From contig NC_014212.1 in assembly GCF_000092125.1 (NCBI RefSeq), positions 2,938,279 through 3,002,278 on the forward strand: a DNA stretch of 64,000 nt, written 5' to 3'. This document shows positions 52,437 to 61,007 of this stretch, piece after piece; positions within the stretch are counted from its first letter, which is position 1, and the number at the start of each line of letters is the position of its first letter. This DNA is from Allomeiothermus silvanus DSM 9946. Its GTDB lineage: Bacteria > Deinococcota > Deinococci > Deinococcales > Thermaceae. The notes beneath the pieces were generated by a model. The model did no database searches. It was given only the letters and a program-made list of their open reading frames with translations, and had not been told where the DNA came from. The position numbers and the translations under genes were made by a program.

Positions 52437-53684
52437 ATGGCTAAGGTGACCCATTGTCGTTCCTGCGGCTCGAGCGAGCTGGTGTCCTTCTTGAGCCTGG
52501 GGCGCATGCCGATTATCAACAACCTGATTACCGACCTCGACGTCGACGAGCCGCGCTATCCGCTCGAGGTCGCCTTCTGCAAGCGCTGCACTTTGGTACA
52601 ACTCACCGAGGAGCTTCCCGCCGAAGTTATCTTCAACGCCGATTATCCTTACTACTCTTCTTATGCCGATGCCCTTTTGGAGCACTCCCGCCGCCATGTG
52701 GAAAAGCTCATCGCCGAGCGCAACTTAGGGCCTACTAGCCAGGTTGTCGAGCTCGCCAGCAACGACGGATACCTGTTGCAATATTTCAAGGCCGCCGGGG
52801 TTCCGGTGCTGGGTGTTGACCCTGCCCCCGGCCCGGCCCGGGTAGCTCAGGAAGAAGGAATCCCTACCTTGGTGGAGTTCTTCAACCCCAAGCTGGCCAA
52901 CCGGCTGGTAGCCAAGGGAATCCAGGCCGACGTGATCCTGGCCAACAACGTACTCGCGCACATTCCCGATCTCAACGGTTTCGTGGAAGGAATCGCCATT
53001 TTGCTCAAGGAGACCGGCATCGCCACCATCGAGAACCCCTATGTGCGGGACCTGGTGGAGCAGCGTCAGTTCGACACCATATACCACGAGCACTACTGCT
53101 ACCACTCGGTAACTGGTATCAACAACCTGATGAAGCGTCATGGCCTCACCCTCTTCAGGGTCGAACACTATCCCATCCACGGCGGCAGCCTGCGCTACCA
53201 CGTGGGCAAAAACGTGACGGTGGAACCCTCGGTGCACGCTTACCTCGAGGAGGAGCATCGCATCGGGATGGACCGGCCCGAGTACTACCTCGAGTTCGGT
53301 TCCCGCGCGGCTGCCGTGCGCGAGGCCTTGCTGGCCCTCTTGATGGAACTCCGCGCCCAGGGCAAGCGGATCGCCGCCTACGGGGCTGCCGCCAAGGGAG
53401 CCATCATGCTCAATTACGCGGGGATCGGTCCTGAGATCATCCAGTTCGTCGCCGATAGAAACCCCCACAAGCAGGGAAAGTATCTGCCCGGGGTGCGCAT
53501 CCCCATCAGCCCCCCTGAACGCATCCTGGAGGAGCAGCCAGATTATCTGCTGGTCCTGATCTGGAACTTAAAGGACGAGGTGATGCGCCAGCAGGCCGAG
53601 TTTGCCCGGCGGGGCGGCAAATTCATCGTGGCGATTCCCTACCCGGAAATCTTGCAAGGGGAGAGCGCGTTTGTCAGTAGGTGA
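52437..53684 (+). CDS. sugar C-methyltransferase (TylC3/NovU type)
   Basis: 415 residues from ATG 52437, with GCAGGAGGC upstream. Order: an N-terminal zinc-binding domain (CRSCGSSELVSF and CKRCTLVQLT), an SAM fold (VVELASNDGYLLQYFKAAGV), and the C-terminal Methyltransf_14 part (GKRIAAYGAAAKGAIMLNYA). Relatives add a branch methyl to a 4-keto-6-deoxy nucleotide sugar. EHYCYHSV holds the expected catalytic Tyr/His region. Confidence 0.88.
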   Translation: MAKVTHCRSCGSSELVSFLSLGRMPIINNLITDLDVDEPRYPLEVAFCKRCTLVQLTEELPAEVIFNADYPYYSSYADALLEHSRRHVEKLIAERNLGPTSQVVELASNDGYLLQYFKAAGVPVLGVDPAPGPARVAQEEGIPTLVEFFNPKLANRLVAKGIQADVILANNVLAHIPDLNGFVEGIAILLKETGIATIENPYVRDLVEQRQFDTIYHEHYCYHSVTGINNLMKRHGLTLFRVEHYPIHGGSLRYHVGKNVTVEPSVHAYLEEEHRIGMDRPEYYLEFGSRAAAVREALLALLMELRAQGKRIAAYGAAAKGAIMLNYAGIGPEIIQFVADRNPHKQGKYLPGVRIPISPPERILEEQPDYLLVLIWNLKDEVMRQQAEFARRGGKFIVAIPYPEILQGESAFVSR

Positions 53685-53795
53685 GATTTGCCATCGCGCG
53701 CTAGGGCAAAGTATGGCCCAGGGCTTCCTGCTTTGCTGAGCCGTAGCGAATCCATCATCAACCGACAGGATGGGCAGCCTGGGACTCGAGTACCC

Positions 53796-54971
53796 GTGAA
53801 AATACCAAACTCTACAACTTGTCTAGCCTGCGGAAGTGCGAGGCTCGAGTCCTTTTACCAAGTAAGTCAGATCCCAGTCCATTCAGGAGTATTGGTCAAA
53901 AGCCGAGCGGAAGCCCTGGCTTTCCCCCGAGGTGACCTCGAGCTGGCTTTTTGTTCGATGTGCGGCTTTATCCAGAATCGGCTTTTCGCCCCTGAGCGCC
54001 TGGACTACTCCGTAGGCTACCAGGAGACCCAGGGATTCTCCCCTACCTTTACCGGCTGGGCCAAGCGGCTCATCCAGCAGTTAATAGAACGGTATGGGGT
54101 GCAGGAACAGACCGTGCTCGAGATAGGGTGTGGCAAGGGGGAGTTTCTGGCTGAGCTTTGCCAGGCAGGGAAGAACCGGGGGATCGGGATTGACCCCGGG
54201 CTGGCCCTCGAGCACCCTTCCCATTCGGGGCAGATCCAATGGATCGGTGGGGTTTACGAGGATCACACCGAGCGTACCCGTGAGGCCCAGACAGTGCTAT
54301 GCCGTCATACCCTCGAGCACATTGCTCCGGTAGGGGCATTTATAGGGCGAATCCGCGCTGCCATCCCCCCCCAGGCCTTGCTGTTTTTGGAAGTCCCTGA
54401 TACCTGCCGCATCTTGGAAGAAAAAGCCTTCTGGGATATCTACTACGAGCACTGTTCCTACTTCACCCAGGGTTCGCTCGGCAGGTTACTACGGGCACAG
54501 GGCTTTAAAGTGCTGGAAAACCGCCGCGACTACGGGGATCAATATGTACTGGCGTTTGCCCGAGCTGACCAAGCCAACCAAGCCTTCCCCGAAGAGAACG
54601 ACCTCGAGGGGCTAAATCGCCTCGTTCGAGCGTTCAAAGCTGCGGCTCCAGCAGCAATCCAGGATTGGCGCAACCGGCTCGAGGCCTGGCACCAGGCAGG
54701 TAAACGAGTAGTGCTATGGGCCGCCAGTTCCAAATCGGTGGCTTTTCTGACTAGCCTGGCGGTGAGCGAAGAAGTGGCTTACGCCGTGGATATCAATCCC
54801 TACAAGCGTGGCCACTACCTGCCGGGCAGCGGACATCCGGTGGTGGGGCCGGATGACCTCGAGCAAGCCCCCCCTGACGTGGTGTTGGTAATGAACTCCA
54901 TCTACACCGAGGAAATCCGTCGGGATTTAGCCCGGAGGGGACTCCAGCCCGAGTTGGTGCCCTTGCGATAA
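53796..54971 (+). CDS. second C-methyltransferase-like protein
   Basis: 391 residues if it starts at GTG 53796 (VKIPNSTTC); the Shine-Dalgarno is weak and the frame is open back to 53688. Same three-part layout as its neighbour: CLACGSARLESF and CSMCGFIQNRL, VLEIGCGKGEFLAELC, and KRVVLWAASSKSVAFLTSLA. YYEHCSYFTQGSLGRLL matches the EHYCY region but with altered residues. Sequence similarity to the gene at 52437 suggests old divergence, perhaps a different sugar or methyl position. Confidence 0.82.
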   Translation: MKIPNSTTCLACGSARLESFYQVSQIPVHSGVLVKSRAEALAFPRGDLELAFCSMCGFIQNRLFAPERLDYSVGYQETQGFSPTFTGWAKRLIQQLIERYGVQEQTVLEIGCGKGEFLAELCQAGKNRGIGIDPGLALEHPSHSGQIQWIGGVYEDHTERTREAQTVLCRHTLEHIAPVGAFIGRIRAAIPPQALLFLEVPDTCRILEEKAFWDIYYEHCSYFTQGSLGRLLRAQGFKVLENRRDYGDQYVLAFARADQANQAFPEENDLEGLNRLVRAFKAAAPAAIQDWRNRLEAWHQAGKRVVLWAASSKSVAFLTSLAVSEEVAYAVDINPYKRGHYLPGSGHPVVGPDDLEQAPPDVVLVMNSIYTEEIRRDLARRGLQPELVPLR

Positions 54972-55133
54972 AGTACCCTCCACTGCGGTCTTTACAAAAA
55001 GCGCGCCCCGGAGTGTCGACGTAAGAGCTATATCCGTTAAGCCCCCCGTGACCCCTGCGTATCCCTTGGTGAACCGCTCAAAATCGGGCGTCACGTAAGC
55101 AAATTTGTCGCGTCAGAAGGGAAAAAACCCCGA
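54972..55133. other. intergenic region before exopolysaccharide unit 3
   Basis: No gene is seen, and no convincing terminator follows the methyltransferase gene. The right end leads directly into the paired promoter motif at 55134. Confidence 0.4.
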
Positions 55134-55167
55134 GTTAACGTAGGCATAACGCCCCTACCGCTAGGCT
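55134..55167 (+). promoter_or_regulatory. exopolysaccharide promoter 3: paired 7-mers and -10 box
   Basis: GTTAACG (55134-55140), four bases, CATAACG (55145-55151), ten bases, then TAGGCT (55162-55167). The first gene starts at 55239. Same 7-4-7-10 spacing as at 37807 and 50343. Confidence 0.65.
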
Positions 55168-55238
55168 TATGCTGCGGGTCCGAGTAGACACTGCCTTTGC
55201 CCTCTCGAGCCAAGCCCGCGCAAAGCGAGGCCCGTTGC

Positions 55239-56228
55239 ATGAAGCCTATCCAACCTACGATCAGCATATTGATGGCTACTTATAACTATGCCCGCTTCCT
55301 GCCCACCGCTATCGAGAGCGTGCTGGCCCAGGAAATGGAAGCGTTCGAGTTGATTATCGGGGATAACGCCTCTGAGGATGCCACCCCGGAGATCGTCGCC
55401 GAGTACGCCGCTCGTGACCCTCGCATCAAACCTTTTCGCAACCCTACCAACCTTGGCATTGTGGAAAACTTCAACCGCTGCTTCCTCAGCATGAGTCCAC
55501 AAAGCCGCTACTTTATCCTGCTTCCCGCCGATGACTGGTGGACCCCGCAAACCCTCAGGCGTTTGCTAGAAGTCGCGCAAGCTCACCCCGAGGTGGCTAT
55601 AGTGCACGCCGATGCCTACCGCACCGACGAGGCTTGCCGGGTGCTCAACCGGTATAGCGAGTTCATGGGGCACCACCTGCCGGAAGGGCTGCACCAGGCG
55701 GTGTCTTTGTTGATGCGCGCCGATTACATCCCAGCCCAATCCGCTTTGGTCAATAGGAAATTCATTCAGGAGGAACCCCCTTTTGATACCGAGTTGCGCT
55801 TTGTACATGACATACATCTTTGGTTACGTCTGCTTCTGCGGGGCCATACCGCTTACTATCTGGCCGAACCGCTGGCATACATCCGCAAGCACGCGGCAGC
55901 ACTCACCACCGAAGCCAATATTGAACCCCGTCTGAGAGAGGAGGTACGGATGTTCGAGAAGCTGGCCCCCCTCACCCCTCCTAGGCTCGAGCCTGCGCGC
56001 CAGGAAGCCTGGGCGAATCGATTGGCCGCCTTGAGCTTTCATCTTCTAGGGGCTTCGAAAATCGAAGAGGCTCGAGCTTTGCTTCAGAAAACTGCACAGG
56101 TCAGCCCTCGAGCCCGACTCGATCTGATCGCAGCCCGCTGGATCGCCGCGCTTCCTCTTCCCAAGAATATCCGCTCCCAACTCTGGAATCTGGCTTGGGG
56201 CACCGCCCAGGTCATGCGGAGGGCCTAG
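55239..56228 (+). CDS. family 2 glycosyltransferase
   Basis: 329 residues from ATG 55239 (MKPIQPTISILMATYNYARF). Motifs: IIGDNASEDATPEIVAEYAA, NPTNLGIVENFNRCFL and the metal site LLPADDWWTPQTL (DDW in place of DxD). The C-terminal 100 residues are helical, TPR-like (ALSFHLLGASKIEEARALLQ). Similar in layout to the protein at 59874, including the final RSQLWNLAW/RAQLWYLAL. Confidence 0.88.
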   Translation: MKPIQPTISILMATYNYARFLPTAIESVLAQEMEAFELIIGDNASEDATPEIVAEYAARDPRIKPFRNPTNLGIVENFNRCFLSMSPQSRYFILLPADDWWTPQTLRRLLEVAQAHPEVAIVHADAYRTDEACRVLNRYSEFMGHHLPEGLHQAVSLLMRADYIPAQSALVNRKFIQEEPPFDTELRFVHDIHLWLRLLLRGHTAYYLAEPLAYIRKHAAALTTEANIEPRLREEVRMFEKLAPLTPPRLEPARQEAWANRLAALSFHLLGASKIEEARALLQKTAQVSPRARLDLIAARWIAALPLPKNIRSQLWNLAWGTAQVMRRA

Positions 56229-58928
56229 ATGCTCACCAAAGCGGTGCGCAATGGGCTATGGAACGCGGTCAGCACCCTGGCCTCGGCTCTCACCGGCATC
56301 ATGGTCTCGGTGATCGTGATCCGCACCCTGGATACTCAGGCGTACGGCGAGGTTAGCTACTTTGCCTGGCTGGCCGGACTTCTGAGCGCGCTGGGAGTGT
56401 TGGCCTTTCCGACGGCGCTCACCCGTTTCATCTCCGAACTCCGCGGCCAGGGACGTCCCCGGGAAGGGGAAGCGCTGGCGGCTTGGGTGAGTCGGGGCCT
56501 GTTGACGTTGAATGCCCTTATCGGGCTGGCATTGCTCGTGTGGGCCTGGCGCAGCCCTTATCCCCTTTCCCTATACTTGACCATCATCGCACCGCTGCCA
56601 TTTTTGAACGCCCTGAGCCGACTCCTCACCTCGAGTTTTTGGGGCAACGAGGAATACCGTCCTGCTGCAATCAGCCTGGTACTGGCCTCTTTCGTACAGC
56701 TCGGAATTGCTGCGGCAGCGGCTTTACTGCACTGGGGTAAGCCGGGCTTCTTGCTGGCGCTTTTGTCGTTGAGCGCAATCGGCTCGATCAGCCTGTTTTT
56801 CTATGCCTTACGCAAAGGCACCCAGCGGCACTTATTCCGATTGCAACCAGGTCCTACCCATGCCACGGTGTTGCTGTACCTGGCCTTTAGCTTCCCTATG
56901 ATCCTTCACACCATCTTCGAGATGATCGTCTGGCAGCGCTCGGAGGTTTACTTTTTGGCCCAGCTTTCCACCCAGGCCCAAATTGGCTTCTATAGTCTGG
57001 CGTTCACCATCTACAGCCTTTGCGTGGGCATGGGGTATGCCCTGGTAGGGGGTTTCTTCCCGGCCATCGCCCGTGACTTTGGTGCTGGGGACTGGGTACG
57101 GGTGCGGGAGAAGATCGCCCAGGGAGTAGTTCTGATCACACTCTTCGCCACCCCTCTATCCTTCGGCGCCCTCACCATGCTGGGCACGGTTATCTATTGG
57201 CTGTACGGGGTAAAAATGTTCCCCTCGGTTCCGGTAGCCCAAATCCTCTTCCTTGGGCTCATCCCCAGCTTGTTGGTAACGGTTACCGGCCTCACCCTAG
57301 GGGCCATCCGCCGCCCCTGGGCTACAATCCCTTTAGGCTTTGCTGCCTCGGCGCTCAACATCGGCTTAGATTACTTGCTCATCCCTCAATACGAAGCCAT
57401 CGGCGCGGCATTTGCCAACACTGGCTCCCAGGTGTTTTATACGCTGGGGGCGTACTGGGTACTCTTGCGGGTCATCGGGGTCACAGGCAGGCTATATCTG
57501 CCTTGGATATCTCTAGGTACCATCGTGTTCCTGGGGTTTATCACCACTTATCTGATACCCCACTGGCTGGTGGGGCGCGGCCTGGACTGGCTGGCTATCC
57601 CCGTAGCTGGCGTGCTCTACCTGGGGGCGGTGTGGCGCCTTGGTTACGTACGCGTTTTGCAGGAGCGTGAGGGGTATCGGGTACTACACATCTTGGGAAA
57701 CCGAGTCCTCCCCAAAAACCCTGATGCTGAGGGAACCAGCGGCGTGGTGCGGGCAGCCTTGGAGATCGCCCGGGCACAAGCCCACCAGGGGTATGAGGTC
57801 TGGGCGGCTGCGGTGGGCAAGGAAGCCTGGGAACATGAGTGGCAGGGGGTGCGCCTAGTTTCGCTGCGAAGCGCCAACATACCGGTGCTGCGCCTGGCAG
57901 GGCGCGAGCTAGACCTGCGGGTTCATCTGCCCTTTGTGCGGCTTTGTCTCCTCGAGGCCTTTGATATCGTACACACCCACCTCTACGACTACGTGCGGGG
58001 TTTGCGGGCTAGAGCCAGGGTCATTCACTTTCACGGCGACCCCCTCACCCAGGTATACCAAGGGCAAAGCCCGGCACTGAAACCGGGAGACTTCCGTCTG
58101 GTAGCCCGGCACAGCCAAGCCCAAGTAGGGGTGAGCCGCTTCATCACCCGCCAGCTCCAGCGGGGTTTCAGCCGGTATGGCTTAGAGGGCCAGGTGTACT
58201 GCGTATACAACGGAGTAGACACCGAGCGCTTTCATCCGCATCGCTATCTCGGGCAAAGGCACGCGCTACGACAGGAATGGGGTATAGCCGAGGAAGAAAC
58301 AGTATTTCTATTCGTGGGGGCCATTGTGCTCGAGAAGGGGGTGATCCACTTGGCTCGGGCCTTCTCCCGGCTCTCCCAGCGCCACCCTAAGGTCCATTTG
58401 GTGCTGGCCGGCAGCAGCAAGCTGTGGGGTTCCCAGCTTTCGGATCACGATCCGCACCAAGCCTATGTCGAGGGGGTACGCCGCAGCCTAGAGGGAAGCA
58501 ACGCCCACTTCTTGGGTAGTCTCTCTCCCGCCCAAATCCCCGCCGTCTACGCAGCTGTTGATGTGATAGTCATCCCTTCGGTGATGGAGGAGGCTTTTGC
58601 CCTGGTGGCTCTGGAGGCTATGGCCTCAGGAAAGCCCGTCATCGCCTCAGCTACAGGAGGGCTGCCCGAGGTGGTGCGGCCAGAAGCCGGGCTGCTGGTT
58701 CCTCCAGGAGACGAAGCCGCCCTCGAGGCGGCGATGCTCGCCCTGGCCGAAGACCCTCTGGCCCGTCAATCGCGCGGCCTAGCCGCCCGTGAAATCACCC
58801 TCGGATTCACCTGGGCCCACGCCGTAGAGAGGCTCGAGCAGGTCTACCGAGCCGCATTGCAACGCCACCACCCCCCAAGCCGCTTGGCCGAGGCACCCTA
58901 CCCCGAGGAGGCCCGAACCCATGCCTGA
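56229..58928 (+). CDS. polysaccharide flippase (Wzx-like) fused to a family 4 glycosyltransferase
   Basis: 899 residues in one open frame. Residues 1 to about 475 form 12-14 membrane helices of the MATE/Wzx type (MLTKAVRNGLWNAVSTLASA start, RTLDTQAYGEVSYFAWLAGL, and the lipid-exporter-like repeats). From about 480 a complete GT4 enzyme follows: GYRVLHILGNRVLPKNPDAE, HIVHTHLYDY-type acceptor strand (DIVHTHLYDY), FLFVGAIVLEKGVIHLARAF, and VIPSVMEEAFALVALEAMAS. The flippase would move lipid-linked units across the membrane. The fusion places a sugar transferase on its cytoplasmic C-terminus. Confidence 0.88.
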   Translation: MLTKAVRNGLWNAVSTLASALTGIMVSVIVIRTLDTQAYGEVSYFAWLAGLLSALGVLAFPTALTRFISELRGQGRPREGEALAAWVSRGLLTLNALIGLALLVWAWRSPYPLSLYLTIIAPLPFLNALSRLLTSSFWGNEEYRPAAISLVLASFVQLGIAAAAALLHWGKPGFLLALLSLSAIGSISLFFYALRKGTQRHLFRLQPGPTHATVLLYLAFSFPMILHTIFEMIVWQRSEVYFLAQLSTQAQIGFYSLAFTIYSLCVGMGYALVGGFFPAIARDFGAGDWVRVREKIAQGVVLITLFATPLSFGALTMLGTVIYWLYGVKMFPSVPVAQILFLGLIPSLLVTVTGLTLGAIRRPWATIPLGFAASALNIGLDYLLIPQYEAIGAAFANTGSQVFYTLGAYWVLLRVIGVTGRLYLPWISLGTIVFLGFITTYLIPHWLVGRGLDWLAIPVAGVLYLGAVWRLGYVRVLQEREGYRVLHILGNRVLPKNPDAEGTSGVVRAALEIARAQAHQGYEVWAAAVGKEAWEHEWQGVRLVSLRSANIPVLRLAGRELDLRVHLPFVRLCLLEAFDIVHTHLYDYVRGLRARARVIHFHGDPLTQVYQGQSPALKPGDFRLVARHSQAQVGVSRFITRQLQRGFSRYGLEGQVYCVYNGVDTERFHPHRYLGQRHALRQEWGIAEEETVFLFVGAIVLEKGVIHLARAFSRLSQRHPKVHLVLAGSSKLWGSQLSDHDPHQAYVEGVRRSLEGSNAHFLGSLSPAQIPAVYAAVDVIVIPSVMEEAFALVALEAMASGKPVIASATGGLPEVVRPEAGLLVPPGDEAALEAAMLALAEDPLARQSRGLAAREITLGFTWAHAVERLEQVYRAALQRHHPPSRLAEAPYPEEARTHA

Positions 58929-59865
58929 GCCAGTCCAAGTCAGCATCCTCATCGCCACTTACAACCGTGCTAGCCTGCTAACGCAGAGCCTCTCGAGCAT
59001 ACTGGGCCAGACCTATCCCCATTGGGAAGTCGTCCTGGTGGACGACGGATCAAGCGATAACACCTGGGAGGTGGCCTGCGCGTTCGCCACCCGCGATGCC
59101 CGGATCCGCCCCTTGCACCAGGAACACCGCGGTTTAGCCCATTTCGCCGAGACCTATAACTTTGCCCTAGCCCAGGCCAAGGGATCGGTCATCGCGATGA
59201 TGGACGATGACGACCTGTGGCTTCCCGAACGCCTGGCCAAGCACCTCCCCTTTCACCTGGCCGGGGGCTATGCCCTCAGTTTTGCCCAATGCCAAGCAGT
59301 AGACGAAAAAACCCAACCCCTGGAGCAGCAACTCTACCCGGTGCTCAATCCCGCTACCGACTTGTACGTCGCTTTGCTCCGAGGCGAGTACTGGATTCCT
59401 ACCATCACCACCCTCATCTCCCGCACCCGGCTGGAAGCTGCCGGAGGGTTTCAGCAACGCCCGTACCTGCCCGCCTATGACTACCCTACTTGGCTGGCGG
59501 TGGGAGAGCCGATGGGGTTTTTACCGCTTAATCTGGCGCTGCGGCGGATTCACTCTCCACAGCAGATCACCAATAAATCTGCCCTCGAGCTAGCGCTCGG
59601 CGCTTATCGGCATGCAATCGAAGTAGCTGAGCGCAGCGGCTTTCCCAAGGCGCGGCTGCTCTCTGAGAACCGCCGCAACAACCTCGCCCACGCATACCAC
59701 CTGGCCGCTGCTCAGGCAGGCAACGAAGGGAAGTTTGGCCAAGCCTTGGACTACTGCCGGGAGATTGCCTGGCTGGGGCGGCCCTACCTGTTTGCCCGCT
59801 GCCTGGCCATGCTTACCTATAAGTTCGGGCAGCGCACCCTGCGCTACGCCGCCAGTCTGGTATAG
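58921..59865 (+). CDS. family 2 glycosyltransferase
   Basis: 314 residues, overlapping the fusion gene by 8 bp. VSILIATYNRASLLTQSLSS, VLVDDGSSDNTWEVACAFAT and AMMDDDDLWLPERLAKHLPF. Closely similar to the enzyme at 47911 in the first half. The C-terminal part is helical. Confidence 0.9.
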   Translation: MPEPVQVSILIATYNRASLLTQSLSSILGQTYPHWEVVLVDDGSSDNTWEVACAFATRDARIRPLHQEHRGLAHFAETYNFALAQAKGSVIAMMDDDDLWLPERLAKHLPFHLAGGYALSFAQCQAVDEKTQPLEQQLYPVLNPATDLYVALLRGEYWIPTITTLISRTRLEAAGGFQQRPYLPAYDYPTWLAVGEPMGFLPLNLALRRIHSPQQITNKSALELALGAYRHAIEVAERSGFPKARLLSENRRNNLAHAYHLAAAQAGNEGKFGQALDYCREIAWLGRPYLFARCLAMLTYKFGQRTLRYAASLV

Positions 59866-59873
59866 GAGGGGGT

Positions 59874-61007
59874 ATGGCGGGTCCATCGGTTAGCGTTTTG
59901 ATGCCAACCTACAAGCACCAGGCCTACATCGCCCAGGCCATCGAGAGCGTGTTGGCGCAGCGCTTTGATGATTTTGAGCTCGTCATCACCGATGACAATT
60001 CCCCCGACCAGACCTACGCCATAGCCGAAGCTTACGCCCGTAAAGACCCCCGGGTGCGGGTTTTCCGAAACCCTCAAAACCTAGGCCTAGCCGCCAACTA
60101 TACCCGCTGCTTTCAAAACGCCCACCCTGGAAGCAGGTATTTTATCATTCTTCCATCAGATGACTGGTGGATGCCGGAAACACTGGAAGTCTTGGTTGCT
60201 ACCGCCGAGCAAAATCCCCAGGCCACCTTTGTGCACGCGGATGGCTACAAGGTAAAAGAAGACGGGCTGGTGCCCTACCTCAGCATCTTCCGGCACCTGC
60301 CCCCCCAGGGGCTACACTGCGGCCTGCGCGAGCTGTATCTGAACAACTACATCATGGTGCAAACCACCCTGGTGCGGCGAGGCCTCTTCCAACGCTTCCA
60401 CTGCCATCCCTTTCTATTTGACCCGGACTACGTATTTGTGTCCGATTACGAACTGTGGCTGGAGTTGCTAGGGCGAGGAGCCCAAGCCTACTACCTGCCC
60501 CGTCTGCTGGCTTATTTCCGGGAGCACCCGGAGTCGCACACCATCCCCAAACACATCCTGCCGCGCATGATCGAGGAGGTCGCCATGTTCCAGGAAAAGC
60601 TTCCCCCGAGTACGCCACCAGACCTCGACCCCTACCGCCACCAGGCCGTGGTGGGCCGCTTGGCGGCGATCGGCTTTTTGTACCTGGAAGCCAAGGAGCC
60701 AGCCAAAGCCCAGCCTTACCTGGAACGTGCCGCCCGCGAGAGCCCCAAGCTACGATGGGACGTCATGATCGCACGAATGATAAGCCGGTTGCCAATGCCT
60801 AAGAGCGTCCGGGCACAGCTTTGGTATTTAGCCTTAGAAGCCGTCGGGGTCGAGCCTGGCATGAGAATCAGCACCACCTTTCTCCGGCGCTGGGGTCAGG
60901 AAAATATGACCATCATCACCGCCCTGGTCAATGACCCCACTCTGGCTACCCGGGCCTTGCAAGATGCCATTCCGCCCTTGCTATACCTCTTTGGAGGATC
61001 GCGATGA
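59874..61007 (+). CDS. family 2 glycosyltransferase
   Basis: 377 residues. VSVLMPTYKHQAYIAQAIES, VITDDNSPDQTYAIAEAYAR, NPQNLGLAANYTRCF and IILPSDDWWMPETL. It shares DDWW and the C-terminal helical tail with the gene at 55239 but is about 48 residues longer. The last codons overlap the next gene (ATGA). Confidence 0.9.
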   Translation: MAGPSVSVLMPTYKHQAYIAQAIESVLAQRFDDFELVITDDNSPDQTYAIAEAYARKDPRVRVFRNPQNLGLAANYTRCFQNAHPGSRYFIILPSDDWWMPETLEVLVATAEQNPQATFVHADGYKVKEDGLVPYLSIFRHLPPQGLHCGLRELYLNNYIMVQTTLVRRGLFQRFHCHPFLFDPDYVFVSDYELWLELLGRGAQAYYLPRLLAYFREHPESHTIPKHILPRMIEEVAMFQEKLPPSTPPDLDPYRHQAVVGRLAAIGFLYLEAKEPAKAQPYLERAARESPKLRWDVMIARMISRLPMPKSVRAQLWYLALEAVGVEPGMRISTTFLRRWGQENMTIITALVNDPTLATRALQDAIPPLLYLFGGSR

